From Lachnospiraceae bacterium (lineage in GTDB: Bacteria > Bacillota > Clostridia > Lachnospirales > Lachnospiraceae): DNA of 64,000 nt. Below the pieces are notes generated by a model that was given only the letters and a program-made list of their open reading frames with translations, made no database searches and had not been told where the DNA came from. Positions 42,726-52,017 of this stretch are shown here, piece by piece. The DNA is taken from positions 1-64,000 of the forward strand of contig JAGBEV010000014.1 in NCBI GenBank assembly GCA_017936785.1, in the 5' to 3' direction. The stretch's first letter is position 1. Each line of letters starts with the position of its first letter. The translations under genes and the position numbers were made by a program.

Positions 42726-44018
42726 CTAAATTCCCTTATTGTTAATTATTTCCGTCACTCTGATACCAAAACTTTCCTCAATTACAACTACTTCACCTTT
42801 GGCAACAAATTTACCGTTTACCAACACATCAATAGGTTCACCGGCAATTTTATTCAATTCAATGATCGTGCCCGGTGAAAAATCCAAGATTTCCGCAATG
42901 GACTTTTTGGTTCTGCCCAATTCTACAGTTACCTCCAAAGGTACATCCATGATCAGGCCGATGTTTTCCTGACTTGGCATTGCTGCAAAATTCTGATTAA
43001 AGGATTGGAACTGGGCAGGCTGGATATTCATACTTGCCGGCTGCTGCATCTGTCCCATGGGCATCTGTGGCATTCCGTAATTCATCTGTCCCATTCCCAT
43101 CTGTGGCATTCCATAATTCATCTGAGACATGTCTGCCATTCCCATCTGCGGCATTCCCCCGTTCATCTGATTCATATCAGGCGTTCCCGTATTCACCGCA
43201 GCCGCCTCTACTTTAGGCGGTACATATGGTTCGGGTTCCTTTTTAGGGGGTTCTTCTGCTGCCGGTGCCGGCTGGGCTCCCATATCCTGGTTGCCCATGA
43301 ATATCTCATACAGCGATCTGGCAAAACCGACCGGATAAAGCTGCATGATCGTACTATCCACCAGGTCTTCTATCTGCATCCGGAAAGAAATCTTTACAAA
43401 AGTTCCTTCCAGAAACGGAGCAATTTCAGATGCTTTTTTAAACTCTGTCAAATTGATCAGGCTCGCCTCCGGCGGGCTGATATCGATCATTTTACCTAAC
43501 ATGGAAGAAAGAGATGTGGCTGAAGATCCCATCATCTGATTCATCGCCTCCGAAATAGCGCTTAGATGAAGTTCCTCTACTTCCCCTTCCGTATTGGTCC
43601 CGTCACCACCCATCATCAGATCGGTAATGACTTTTACGTCATGCTCCTTTAATACCAGAATATTGGCACCATCTAAACCGGACGTATATTTGATCTGAAT
43701 AAATACGCAGGGCTTTTCATATTCCCTCATTACATTATCCCACTCTGCCATTGTAACAACAGGTGTTGTGATATTAACCTTTTTATTGACCAGGGAATAA
43801 AGGGTCGTTGCGGATGTGCCCATGCTGATATTGGCAATCTCACCTATGGCATCTTTTTCGATATCCGTCAATTCCGAATCTGCCGAAGCCGCAGCAGCCG
43901 GTTCCGATAAAGGCTCTGCTGAAGGCGTTTCTTCTGCAGCGGGCTCAGCCGGTATTTCTCCTGAAGCCATTCCGCTTAGCAATGCATTGATCTCATCTTG
44001 AGACAGCATACCGTCCAT
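42726..44018 (-). CDS. fliY: Flagellar motor switch phosphatase FliY
   Basis: C-ring protein that combines CheY-P phosphatase and FliN functions. The 430 residues include an N-terminal CheY-binding peptide (LSQDEINALLSG), a CheC-like domain with two active-site helices (IGEIANISMGTSATTL near 57 and LSAISEAMNQMMGSSATSL near 155), a linker, and a C-terminal FliN (SpoA) domain from about 345. The linker (about 280-330) holds near-tandem Met/Gln/Gly-rich repeats such as MNYGMPQMGMGQ, not seen in standard FliY. It follows fliM by 4 bases. Confidence 0.95.
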   Translation of the reverse strand: MDGMLSQDEINALLSGMASGEIPAEPAAEETPSAEPLSEPAAAASADSELTDIEKDAIGEIANISMGTSATTLYSLVNKKVNITTPVVTMAEWDNVMREYEKPCVFIQIKYTSGLDGANILVLKEHDVKVITDLMMGGDGTNTEGEVEELHLSAISEAMNQMMGSSATSLSSMLGKMIDISPPEASLINLTEFKKASEIAPFLEGTFVKISFRMQIEDLVDSTIMQLYPVGFARSLYEIFMGNQDMGAQPAPAAEEPPKKEPEPYVPPKVEAAAVNTGTPDMNQMNGGMPQMGMADMSQMNYGMPQMGMGQMNYGMPQMPMGQMQQPASMNIQPAQFQSFNQNFAAMPSQENIGLIMDVPLEVTVELGRTKKSIAEILDFSPGTIIELNKIAGEPIDVLVNGKFVAKGEVVVIEESFGIRVTEIINNKGI

Positions 44019-44022
44019 TCTC

Positions 44023-45003
44023 CTATTCCTCCTCTCTTATAACCGATGTAACTCTTACCGCGTAGTTTTCCTTGCCAACTCCCGGTAAGGCTGTAAATTT
44101 CTTAAGATTTCCCGCATAGATTTCCAATTCATCATCCACCTTTGTATCTAACCGGATGATGTCTCCCACCTGCAACGAAGCAAAATCCAAAACGGAAATA
44201 ATACTTTTCCCAAGCACTGCCTTGATCGGGATATCCACCCTTTTGATCATCGCCTCGATATGCTCCTGATAGCTTTCATCGGAAACCTCCTGCATAGTGG
44301 AAAACCAGTACTTGGTGTTTAATTTGTCCATGATGCTTTCCAATGTAATAAAGGGAAGGCATACATTCATAAATCCTTCAATGTCACCGATCTTGACATT
44401 TAAAGTCACAATGGCGATCATTTCATTAGGCGCGATTACCTGCGCAAATTGCGGATTGGATTCGATCCTTTCCATAAAGGGTTCCAGATCCACCACATTT
44501 CTCCACGGTTCCCGCAGCAAAGACATACAGGTAACCATGATTCTATCCAAAATGGACATTTCAATTTCTGAAAAATCCCTGTTTTTATCTAAAGGCTCTC
44601 CTGCCCCGCCGAGCATTCTGTCTATCATGGCATAGCCCAGATTTGTCTGCAGTTCTATAATGATGTCCCCCTGCAGTGGGCTGAAATTGATGATCCCTAA
44701 AATAGCCGGATTGCTTAAGGCATTGGTAAACTCTGAAAAAGTAACTGTTTCCGAGCTTGCCACCTTGACCTGTACATTCTTTCTAAGGTAAACCGGTAAG
44801 TTGGTGGATAACAGCCGCCCGTAATGCTCAAATATGATTTCCAAAGTACGAAGGTGCTCTTTGGAAAATTTGGCAGGACGCTTAAAGTCATAATTTTTGA
44901 CTTGTTTGTCCGGGTTTTCTTTCATATCCTCAACGTCCAGTTCGCCGCTGCTGAGTGCCTGAAGCAAGTTATCTATCTCATTTTGAGATAATACTTCACC
45001 CAC
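44023..45003 (-). CDS. fliM: Flagellar motor switch protein FliM
   Basis: C-ring subunit that binds CheY-P and transmits switching to FliG. The start is GTG 45003, 8 bases after AGGAGG; the GTG at 45012 lies within that ribosome binding site. The 326 residues begin with the CheY-docking motif VLSQNEIDNLLQALSSG, followed by the middle domain (GGAGEPLDKNRDFSEIEMSILDR) and a C-terminal SpoA domain. It follows fliL by about 50 bases. Confidence 0.96.
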   Translation of the reverse strand: MGEVLSQNEIDNLLQALSSGELDVEDMKENPDKQVKNYDFKRPAKFSKEHLRTLEIIFEHYGRLLSTNLPVYLRKNVQVKVASSETVTFSEFTNALSNPAILGIINFSPLQGDIIIELQTNLGYAMIDRMLGGAGEPLDKNRDFSEIEMSILDRIMVTCMSLLREPWRNVVDLEPFMERIESNPQFAQVIAPNEMIAIVTLNVKIGDIEGFMNVCLPFITLESIMDKLNTKYWFSTMQEVSDESYQEHIEAMIKRVDIPIKAVLGKSIISVLDFASLQVGDIIRLDTKVDDELEIYAGNLKKFTALPGVGKENYAVRVTSVIREEE

Positions 45004-45057
45004 CAAACTCACCTCCTGTTCGTCTTATTGTCTGATTTTGTTTTCAACACTTCAGCC

Positions 45058-45576
45058 TTATTGAACAAACAATTTACTGAATGTAATCTTATAAATGAAA
45101 TCTGAATCATACATTTCCTGAATATTGGAAAGTATCTCTTCTTTTATTTCCTCAGTTCTGGGCTGTATCTCATCAGCTGTATACTTGCCGATCACATCTG
45201 CGATCTCCCCTTGGATCAAAGTTACTTTTTCATCTAATGTAGCGCTATAGGTCTTATAGTCTTTATTCTTTGTATCCATGGAAAGTGAAACCTGTACTAA
45301 TGCATAATGCTCTTCCCCGTCCGCTCCCTTTGTCAGTGGAATAGTCATTTCGTCCTCGATATTATAAACATCCGTATCTTCCATGGAAACCGCAGGAACA
45401 GCCGCTTCTCCTTCTCCGGCTTCACCCAGTTCCAGTTTTAAGATGGATGCAATATCCGAAACCACGGCGCCCGTTTTTTTGTTGGTGCTCATAACACTGA
45501 ACATCATCACGGAAGTCAGCACAAGATTCACGACCAATAATGCCAATATAATAATGGATAATAAATTCTTTTTCAC
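45058..45576 (-). CDS. fliL: Flagellar basal body protein FliL
   Basis: Stator-associated membrane protein. The 172 residues have one N-terminal membrane helix (about 5-28) and a periplasm-facing domain of the stomatin-like FliL type, ending in KITFSKLFVQ as FliL proteins do. It lies between motB and fliM, consistent with its role of supporting the stator. Confidence 0.92.
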   Translation of the reverse strand: MKKNLLSIIILALLVVNLVLTSVMMFSVMSTNKKTGAVVSDIASILKLELGEAGEGEAAVPAVSMEDTDVYNIEDEMTIPLTKGADGEEHYALVQVSLSMDTKNKDYKTYSATLDEKVTLIQGEIADVIGKYTADEIQPRTEEIKEEILSNIQEMYDSDFIYKITFSKLFVQ

Positions 45577-45586
45577 AGTATTCCTC

Positions 45587-46387
45587 CTATTCCCCCGTAC
45601 TAAGTGAATGATAAATCTTGATCTCTACTCTTCTGTTCCGCGCTCTCCCCTCAGGCGTGGAATTATCTGCCACAGGCACATATTCTCCCCTTCCGGAATG
45701 CTTGATCATCGCCGGATCAAGATATGTAGTTTCCATAAAATAATTAAAAACAGATAGTGCCCTAAAACTGGATAATTCATTGTTATCCGCATATTTTGCG
45801 TTATGTATAGGCACATTATCCGTATGACCTTCTATTTCAATGGTACTTTGTGCATACCTTGCCAGCAGCTGACCGATCTTATCCATCAGCGGTTTGGATT
45901 CCTCTTTCAGTTCTGCACTTCCCGAATCAAACAGCAAAGCTCCGTTTAATGTCAGGGATACATACTGGGAAGTAAAATCCACATCTATCTCATTGGCAAA
46001 TTCGCTTTCATCAACAGCTTCCTCGATCTGCTCTGCAAGCCTTTCCGATTCCGCAAGCTGTTTTTCCTCAAACTCCTTCAGTTCATTTACCTGCCGGTCG
46101 CTGTCTGCAGTCTTGCCTGTACTGTTGATATAATCGTCCAGTTCATTTAACTGGCTGACACCGTTGCTGATCAGAATGCCGTCTCCGATGGCAGTTGCAC
46201 CGCTGGAAAAGATACTGAAATTTTCCGAGAACGAAGCGGCAACCTGTTGCCATTTTTCAACATCCAGAGAGGACATGGAAAAGAGAAGCACGAAGAAGCA
46301 TAACAGCAGGTTCATCAAGTCACTGAACGTCGCCATCCACGCTGGGGACCCCGGCGCCTGTTCTTCCTCTTTTTTCTTTCTGGCCAT
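45587..46387 (-). CDS. motB: Flagellar stator protein MotB
   Basis: Peptidoglycan-anchored stator subunit. The 266 residues have a basic N terminus, a single membrane helix (about 17-40) with the ion-binding Asp in TFSDLMNLLLCFFVLLFS, a plug and linker, and a C-terminal OmpA domain with IEGHTDNVPI near 195 and GRARNRRVEI. Its ATG overlaps the motA stop (TAATG), so MotA and MotB are co-translated. Confidence 0.96.
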   Translation of the reverse strand: MARKKKEEEQAPGSPAWMATFSDLMNLLLCFFVLLFSMSSLDVEKWQQVAASFSENFSIFSSGATAIGDGILISNGVSQLNELDDYINSTGKTADSDRQVNELKEFEEKQLAESERLAEQIEEAVDESEFANEIDVDFTSQYVSLTLNGALLFDSGSAELKEESKPLMDKIGQLLARYAQSTIEIEGHTDNVPIHNAKYADNNELSSFRALSVFNYFMETTYLDPAMIKHSGRGEYVPVADNSTPEGRARNRRVEIKIYHSLSTGE

Positions 46388-47181
46388 TATTCCTCACCGC
46401 CCTCCTCTGCATTTGCGCTGACACGATCTTTGGGAGCTAAGAAGGATTTCAGTTTTTCTTCAATAACCCTTGGGTTCTCTCCTGCCTGAATAGACAAAAG
46501 CCCTTCGATCATGATCTCCTTTACCATGGACTCTGCCTCATTGTTACTTTTTAATTTGGCTGCAACAGGGAGCGCGATCCAGTTAGCAAGCATGGAACCG
46601 TATAACGTAGTAATCAAAGCAGTGGACATGTTCGGTCCTACCGAAGAGGGATCGCTCATGTTCTGGAGCATATTGATCAGACCGATCAGGGTTCCGATCA
46701 TACCCCACGCAGGTCCCATGGAAGCCACATCCTGCCAGAAGCCGATTTTTGCCTTATGCCTGCCTTCGATACTGCTCAATTCCGTTTCCAGTATGCCCCG
46801 CACCAATTCAGGGTCTGTACCATCCACAATCAGAAGAATTCCTTTCTTTAAAAAAGGATCATCCAGATCCGATGCCGCCTCTTCCAGCGAAAGCAAACCT
46901 TCTTTACGGGCAACATTGGACAGCTCTATAATCTTATTGATAATCTGCGGAGTATCAACTGACGGGACTTTAAATACGAGCTTAAAACTCTTTAGTCCAC
47001 CAAAAAAATCCGACATGCTGTTAGATGCTAAAATACAGCAGAAAGAACCACCGAAAGTGATAATGGCAGATTGTGCATGTATAAAGTTCCAAATGGCACT
47101 TACACCATCATCTCCTGTTACAATACCAAAAATAATAAGACAAAGACAGGCCACAAAGCCGATAATTGATGCTATATCCAT
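46387..47181 (-). CDS. motA: Flagellar stator protein MotA
   Basis: Ion-channel stator subunit with four membrane helices. The start is ATG 47181 with AGGTG 6 bases upstream; the GTG at 47190 adds three residues without a ribosome binding site. The 264 residues show the loop with conserved Arg/Glu that contacts FliG (SVDTPQIINKIIELSNVARKEG) and the proline-containing helices 3-4 (GPAWGMIGTLIGLINML, ALITTLYGSMLANWIALPVA). Whether protons or sodium drive it cannot be decided by eye. Confidence 0.95.
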   Translation of the reverse strand: MDIASIIGFVACLCLIIFGIVTGDDGVSAIWNFIHAQSAIITFGGSFCCILASNSMSDFFGGLKSFKLVFKVPSVDTPQIINKIIELSNVARKEGLLSLEEAASDLDDPFLKKGILLIVDGTDPELVRGILETELSSIEGRHKAKIGFWQDVASMGPAWGMIGTLIGLINMLQNMSDPSSVGPNMSTALITTLYGSMLANWIALPVAAKLKSNNEAESMVKEIMIEGLLSIQAGENPRVIEEKLKSFLAPKDRVSANAEEGGEE

Positions 47182-47205
47182 GAAAAACACCTGTTTATTT
47201 TCACG

Positions 47206-47391
47206 CTAGTATGTAAAAATATCCTTTCTGTACAATTTTACTAAATTTTTTATCTCTTGTCTACTTTCTTTTACAATAATTTTCCTACCTGTAGTAAAGG
47301 TAACAACCGTGTCCGGGGTTTCCTCTACAAACTCAATCAGGTCAGGATTTATCAATACTTTCGTGTTATTCAGGCGTGTCACTTCAATCAT
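47206..47391 (-). CDS. flbD: FlbD family flagellar protein
   Basis: A 61-residue protein of the FlbD/SwrD type: MIEVTRLNNTKVLINPDLIEFVEETPDTVV then TTGRKIIVKES. In Bacillus the homologue SwrD increases stator torque; the gene lies just before motA here, in agreement. A GGGGGAG ribosome binding site precedes the ATG at 47391. It is the first gene after the strong hairpin following flgE, so it may open a separately tuned transcription segment. Confidence 0.93.
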   Translation of the reverse strand: MIEVTRLNNTKVLINPDLIEFVEETPDTVVTFTTGRKIIVKESRQEIKNLVKLYRKDIFTY

Positions 47392-47421
47392 AATTCTCCC
47401 CCTTTACCGTAAATTACCATT

Positions 47422-47511
47422 GGATGAATCCTATTTTTCCATATTTGTATTGTTATTCCCCATTTGCTTTTCTCTTAAAATTCTTATAATTATTTTACCA
47501 CTTTTCCATAC
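47422..47511 (-). promoter_or_regulatory. AT-rich flbD leader, possible internal promoter
   Basis: Between the hairpin after flgE and flbD the minus strand is AT-rich and contains TTGTAT followed at 18 bases by TTATAA, a possible sigma-A type promoter that would restart transcription for flbD-motA-motB and beyond. The match is modest and no other regulatory motif is apparent. Confidence 0.3.
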
Positions 47512-47570
47512 AAAAAAAAATAGGGACATCTTCCAAATATCTCGGAAAACATCCCTATTTTTTGTTATAT
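47511..47570 (-). terminator. Strong intrinsic terminator between flgE and flbD
   Basis: The minus strand forms a stem with a perfect AAAATAGGGA/TCCCTATTTT base, an extended wobble-rich upper part (GUUUUCC with GGAAGAU) and a 9-base loop, followed by nine T residues. It is among the strongest terminator signatures in the window yet lies in the middle of the fla/che operon, 29 bases after the flgE stop. Confidence 0.8.
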
Positions 47571-47598
47571 ATTGTTTATTACGATTTTAGCATTAGTA

Positions 47599-49236
47599 CT
47601 ATCGTTTCAGATTTACCAATTCTTCCAGTAAAGTATCAGATACGGTGATGATACGGGAGTTTGCCTGGAAGCCTCTCTGGGCTGTGATCATTTCCGTAAA
47701 CTCTGCCGAAAGGTCTACGTTACTCATTTCCAGAACACCTGTCTCCATATAACCGCCGTTTGCGGATATGTCAACACCGATTCCATCAAATTCTCCGGAG
47801 TTTAATGTTGCAGAATATAAGTTATCTCCCACCTTTTCCAGACCGGAAGCATTGGGGAATTCCGCAACTGCGATCTGCCCTAAAAGTTTTCTCTGTCCGT
47901 TGTCATAAGATGCCCAGATCATACCATCCTTCTGAATGGAAATGCCGGAAAGTTCACCTAACTTACGTCCTACGCCCAAGCCGTCCTTATCTCCGGGGTC
48001 TGCACCAATGGTGCTGGTTGCATTGTTATCAAAGTTGGAGGATGCAGAAAAGTCAACGCTGATGGCACTGAAAGGACCGGCAGGAATTTCCTGATCTCCA
48101 AAGGATAAGTTCAATGTCAGATCATTGCTGAGACCGTTTACTGTCTCGATCTTACCGGTAGAAGCATTATATTGGATCACGCCGCCGGTAATGGTCTTGC
48201 CTGCAACAGCCAGCGATCCATCCGGTCCCAGAAGGGCATTAAATCCGCCTGCAGCCACTTTATCAGCAACAGAGGAACCATCTGCCACGTACATTTTGGT
48301 AAACTCTTCATAAGAAGAAAAGCCATAAGCATTTGCCAGAACTTTTTTATCTTCATCGCTCATGTTACCGTTATTGAGGTTGATGGTCTTATCTGTGCCA
48401 TCCTCACCCTTATAGGTAAAGGTTCCGGCTGTGGCATCATATGTATAAGCGCTTCCTAAAGTCAGCGTCTGGGGATCAGCTACATTCTGGGTAACACCAA
48501 ACTTCATGCCGTCAACCTGGACTGATTTACCCTGCTTATCTAAAAGATCTGTCATTTCCACAGTATACATACCCTTGGTTCCTGTAGACTTCATGGACAG
48601 CTTGGCAGTATATTCATATCCGAGATTATCAAAGAAGCTCAGATTCATGATCTTTCCTGCTTCTGAGGAAACCTGGACATCATTCTTGTCAATAATACCG
48701 GAAACATAAGCCTTTGATGTAGCTTCCGGAGGATAGGTCATATTGTCTGCGCTCATGATACGAAGTGCAGATACAGTATCTTTTTTGATGGCGCCTGTGG
48801 TCTCATCTACCTGCCATCCCATAACATTATATCCGTTAGATGACATTGCCAGATTACCTACGCTGTCAACATAAAAAGAACCGTCTCTTGTAAAGTAATT
48901 ATTGCTGCCGTCGCTGACAATAAAAAACGCATCTCCCGTGATCTTAATATCAAAAGGATTTCCCGTTGTCTGGGTTGCACCCGGTGTTTCAATGGCTGTA
49001 TTGATGGCACCTGATTTAACACCAAGACCGATCTGCCTTGCATTTACTCCGGCTGTTCCGCTGACAGCGTTAGGTCCAGAAGCTTTTTGTGTTGTCTGAT
49101 ACATCAGCTCCTGAAATACAATGGATTGTGATTTGTAAGCTGTTGTGTTTACGTTTGCGATGTTGTTACCGATAACATCCATCTTTACCTGGTGTGTCTT
49201 TAAACCCGCTACACCAGAATACAATGCTCTCATCAT
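47599..49236 (-). CDS. flgE: Flagellar hook protein FlgE
   Basis: Hook subunit, exported through the flagellar channel. The 545 residues (longer than the 400 of E. coli, as usual for Gram-positives with inserted domains) begin with the rod/hook N-terminal motif MRALYSGVAGLKTHQVKMDVIGNNIANVNTTAYKSQ. They end with the matching C-terminal helix (EFTEMITAQRGFQANSRIITVSDTLLEELVNL). AGGAGG lies about 11 bases upstream of the start. Confidence 0.96.
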   Translation of the reverse strand: MMRALYSGVAGLKTHQVKMDVIGNNIANVNTTAYKSQSIVFQELMYQTTQKASGPNAVSGTAGVNARQIGLGVKSGAINTAIETPGATQTTGNPFDIKITGDAFFIVSDGSNNYFTRDGSFYVDSVGNLAMSSNGYNVMGWQVDETTGAIKKDTVSALRIMSADNMTYPPEATSKAYVSGIIDKNDVQVSSEAGKIMNLSFFDNLGYEYTAKLSMKSTGTKGMYTVEMTDLLDKQGKSVQVDGMKFGVTQNVADPQTLTLGSAYTYDATAGTFTYKGEDGTDKTINLNNGNMSDEDKKVLANAYGFSSYEEFTKMYVADGSSVADKVAAGGFNALLGPDGSLAVAGKTITGGVIQYNASTGKIETVNGLSNDLTLNLSFGDQEIPAGPFSAISVDFSASSNFDNNATSTIGADPGDKDGLGVGRKLGELSGISIQKDGMIWASYDNGQRKLLGQIAVAEFPNASGLEKVGDNLYSATLNSGEFDGIGVDISANGGYMETGVLEMSNVDLSAEFTEMITAQRGFQANSRIITVSDTLLEELVNLKR

Positions 49237-49315
49237 AATTAAATCGACCTCCTGATTTAGAACCGTTTGTTCCTTCCGTCATTCGGGAACATATAAGCCT
49301 CCTGTCGGTCCGGCC

Positions 49316-49726
49316 TTATGCAATTACGGCTCCGTCAATATTTGTAAAAATTTTTTCATCCGCCTGTGTCTGATCCAGGGCTGTAATGACCGTTCCATTA
49401 GGTACATTTACAATAAACGCCAGATTATCTACCATTACAAGCGAATCCCTGATTCCTTTCGCTCCGGCTTTTTGTGTTCCTTCAGCCAGTCTGTCCATTT
49501 GAGATCTGGTCAGCTCAATATTCCGATCCGCCAGTCTGTTGGATGCATGTTTGGAAAACTTAAGAGGTGCATCCGCTGCCGTTTCCTGTGCCTTTTGTGC
49601 GAGAATATCCTGAAAAGAAACATTTTCCGTATTACTCGTCTTATTGGCACCGGATAATTTGGAAGTACTGAGATACCGATCCTGAATCTGCAGGTTCGAA
49701 AGGAAACTTTGCTGAATTTGATTCAT
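49316..49726 (-). CDS. TIGR02530-type flagellar protein
   Basis: A 136-residue protein of the clostridial/bacillar flagellar family located between flgD and flgE (TIGR02530; Bacillus YlzI neighbourhood). Recognisable core: FSKHASNRLADRNIELT, then AGAKGIRDSLVMVDNLAFIVNVPNGTVITAL. No signal peptide or membrane helix. The function is unproven; the position suggests hook assembly. Confidence 0.85.
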   Translation of the reverse strand: MNQIQQSFLSNLQIQDRYLSTSKLSGANKTSNTENVSFQDILAQKAQETAADAPLKFSKHASNRLADRNIELTRSQMDRLAEGTQKAGAKGIRDSLVMVDNLAFIVNVPNGTVITALDQTQADEKIFTNIDGAVIA

Positions 49727-49767
49727 ATGGATTCCTCCCTTCCTGACTATACAGGAATTTTACTGCA

Positions 49768-50496
49768 CTATTCCGTTTTGCCTGCATCATCGCCGCCATC
49801 TGCGCCATCCGTTTTGCCTGCATCACCGGTGTCTTGTTTTTTGTTTAATTCATCTAATTTGATGACTTCCTCCATTTTTGCCACATAATCCTCGATCTGT
49901 TTCTTAACATCCTCAGCCACAAAGCTCTGCTGATATTCATTCATGGATTCATAGGTTTTCTGAATGGATTCCACTGCTTCTCTTTCACTGATCGACAGAT
50001 TTGCTACCGGCGGAAGCTTCCTGATGGCATTTACAAGAGTCAGCGCCATGGAATAAGCCTCTATGTATTCTGCGTCGGCTACTTCTACAACTCCGTCCAG
50101 AGGATAAGAATTTCCGTTTACCCATACAAGTGCTTTGGAATTTTCATAGCTGATATAATCAACAACCCCCATATCACTTGTGGTATTGCCATTGTCATCT
50201 GTAGTCTCTACAACTACTGTCTGACCAACCAGACTTGCCGCACGGGACAATTCCATAGTAGAACTCATATTCTGCATCTGTTCCAACTCAGAGAAAGTTG
50301 CATACTGGGAAATATATTCCGTATTGGATGTAGGTTCCAAAGGGTCCTGATATTTCATCTGGGCAACCAGAAGCTGTAAAAACGCATCTTTATCCAAAGT
50401 AGATGAATTTGTTGCTTTGGAAGTTTTTTTGTCGCTGTCAGTGCTGTTTACTTTCTGCTGTAACACACCGTCAACTACCTGTGCTGATACACTCAT
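49768..50496 (-). CDS. flgD: Flagellar hook cap protein FlgD
   Basis: Hook-assembly scaffold exported to cap the growing hook. The 242 residues contain the FlgD N-terminal module: LDKDAFLQLLVAQMKYQDPLEPTSNTEYISQYATFSELEQM near 35-75, followed by the beta domain with VVDYISYENSKALVWVNG. The C terminus is unusual: a Lys/Glu coiled stretch and a Gly/Asp-rich tail in which DAGKT occurs twice, encoded by an 18-base direct repeat. AAAGGAG precedes the start. Confidence 0.93.
   Translation of the reverse strand: MSVSAQVVDGVLQQKVNSTDSDKKTSKATNSSTLDKDAFLQLLVAQMKYQDPLEPTSNTEYISQYATFSELEQMQNMSSTMELSRAASLVGQTVVVETTDDNGNTTSDMGVVDYISYENSKALVWVNGNSYPLDGVVEVADAEYIEAYSMALTLVNAIRKLPPVANLSISEREAVESIQKTYESMNEYQQSFVAEDVKKQIEDYVAKMEEVIKLDELNKKQDTGDAGKTDGADGGDDAGKTE
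49772..49825 (-). repeat. 18-base direct repeat in the flgD tail
   Basis: The 18-mer tccgttttgcctgcatca (plus strand) is found at 49772-49789 and 49808-49825, 36 bases apart in frame, and encodes the doubled DAGKT of the FlgD C terminus. It is a likely site for slippage or repeat-length variation. Confidence 0.75.
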
Positions 50497-50520
50497 TTTC
50501 TTTCTCCTTTCTCTTTTTTA

Positions 50521-51942
50521 TCATGCGGTAAAATCAACGCTGTTACCGCTTTTTGCCATCATATCGATCTGAATTTTTTCTGCCTCTGTCAGATCTTCAT
50601 CAGATAACAATTCTTCTGCCTGTTTCAGATTATTGATGACAATTCTTCGCCTTGTCTGTTTCTGAACCTGCTGTTCAAATAAGTTTTTAGCTTCTTCACC
50701 GCCATTTTCCATGTTTCTTTCAAATTCATGGCTGGCAACTGTTACATCAACAGCCTCAACCTTTAATCCCTGCTGGTTCAAGTCTTCCTTTAAGGTCATT
50801 GCCTGGACCATCAGCGCTTCACGAACCGCTTCGTTCTGTGTTGTGATCACTGCAGTAATAACGCCCTCCCTGGAAGCCACCTGCAAATGGATATTGCCAA
50901 GACTTTCGGGATTTAAGGAAATTTCCATTTCCGATAATCCTTCACTTTGATGGATCTTTACATATTCCCCGATCTGGTTGATGATGTCATTTGTGTCTAC
51001 ATAAGAAGTAAAGGACAATTCCGGCTGCCTGATTCCGTCAGTTGTAATATTTTCAGGATGATACATCTGATTTACCAAAGGAGAACTTTCCTGATGGAAG
51101 TTCATCATGCTCTTATTCTGTCCCGCTGTCTCCTCTGTGGTCAGGCTTTCTTTGGTCTGTACCGAAGCATTTTCTTCTCCTGCTTCTTCCCCATTTCCTT
51201 TCACTGTTTTGGGCTCTTCTTCCGGCTCTTCAAGGGGCATTTCATTTTCCACTTCCACTAAAACGCCTGAATTTGCCTCTGTTTCAAGATTTTCCGGAGT
51301 TTTCATGGTAGCCTGAAGCATATCAAGGACTTCATCCATATCCATCCCAAGTTCCTCTGACAGATCCTGCAGATTTTGCTCCACAATTTCTCCTACTGTA
51401 TCAGTCAGGTCCTTAACAACCGCAAACATCTCTGCATCTGTTAAAAGTGCCATGGGATCAGCTTCACCATTTAACCGGGTTACCAAAGCTGCCATATTTC
51501 CCTGATCCATCAGGTCCATAACCGTAAGTCCCAGAGCTTCCATGGCTTCTGCCACTTCTTCTTCCGTAACATCCAGTTCATCAGCAATTTCGCTGATCAC
51601 TTCTTTTTCTGTGTCTTTTGCGGTTTTATCCACACTGTCCTTGACATTTTGCGCCTGTTTTGGATCTGTGGTCTGCTCAGTTTTCTGTGATCCTTCGTTT
51701 TTCTGAACCTTAGCAGTCTCACTCTTTGCCGCAAATGCATCTGCAGTTCTTGTTACACTGCCCACATTCTGAACCTTACCTGCCGTTTCCTTTACCGTAT
51801 CCGGCTGACTGTTCTTCGCCTGATTCATGGCATCCTGGAAACTTCCAAACAGTTCATCCGCCTGATTTGCCGCCTTATCCGTATTCCCGCTTCCTCTGTA
51901 AGCCTGAATAGCCTGATAATCGCTAATCGGTGCACTGGTCAT
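50521..51942 (-). CDS. fliK: Flagellar hook-length control protein FliK
   Basis: Molecular ruler that sets hook length and triggers FlhB switching. The 473 residues have the expected long, low-complexity N-terminal part (Gln/Lys/Glu-rich, with helical acidic repeats about 110-280). The globular C-terminal FliK domain (about 325-420) is recognised by EMEISLNPESLGNIHLQVASREG and the AVREALMVQAMTLKEDLNQQGL helix. It lies between the MotE-like gene and flgD. Confidence 0.9.
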   Translation of the reverse strand: MTSAPISDYQAIQAYRGSGNTDKAANQADELFGSFQDAMNQAKNSQPDTVKETAGKVQNVGSVTRTADAFAAKSETAKVQKNEGSQKTEQTTDPKQAQNVKDSVDKTAKDTEKEVISEIADELDVTEEEVAEAMEALGLTVMDLMDQGNMAALVTRLNGEADPMALLTDAEMFAVVKDLTDTVGEIVEQNLQDLSEELGMDMDEVLDMLQATMKTPENLETEANSGVLVEVENEMPLEEPEEEPKTVKGNGEEAGEENASVQTKESLTTEETAGQNKSMMNFHQESSPLVNQMYHPENITTDGIRQPELSFTSYVDTNDIINQIGEYVKIHQSEGLSEMEISLNPESLGNIHLQVASREGVITAVITTQNEAVREALMVQAMTLKEDLNQQGLKVEAVDVTVASHEFERNMENGGEEAKNLFEQQVQKQTRRRIVINNLKQAEELLSDEDLTEAEKIQIDMMAKSGNSVDFTA

Positions 51943-52017
51943 CTGTTTTCCTCCTTTCTATATTTTGTGGCAAATACACTCTGCCTATAGAATATATCGG
52001 TTCAAATGATCGTTTCC

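Noticed and set aside
43020..43185. Repeat array in fliY as a CRISPR
   Set aside because: The repeats are in frame, imperfect and without spacers; they encode the Met-rich linker.
49772..49825. Direct repeats in flgD as a CRISPR or mobile element
   Set aside because: There are only two copies, in frame, encoding the repeated DAGKT of the FlgD tail.
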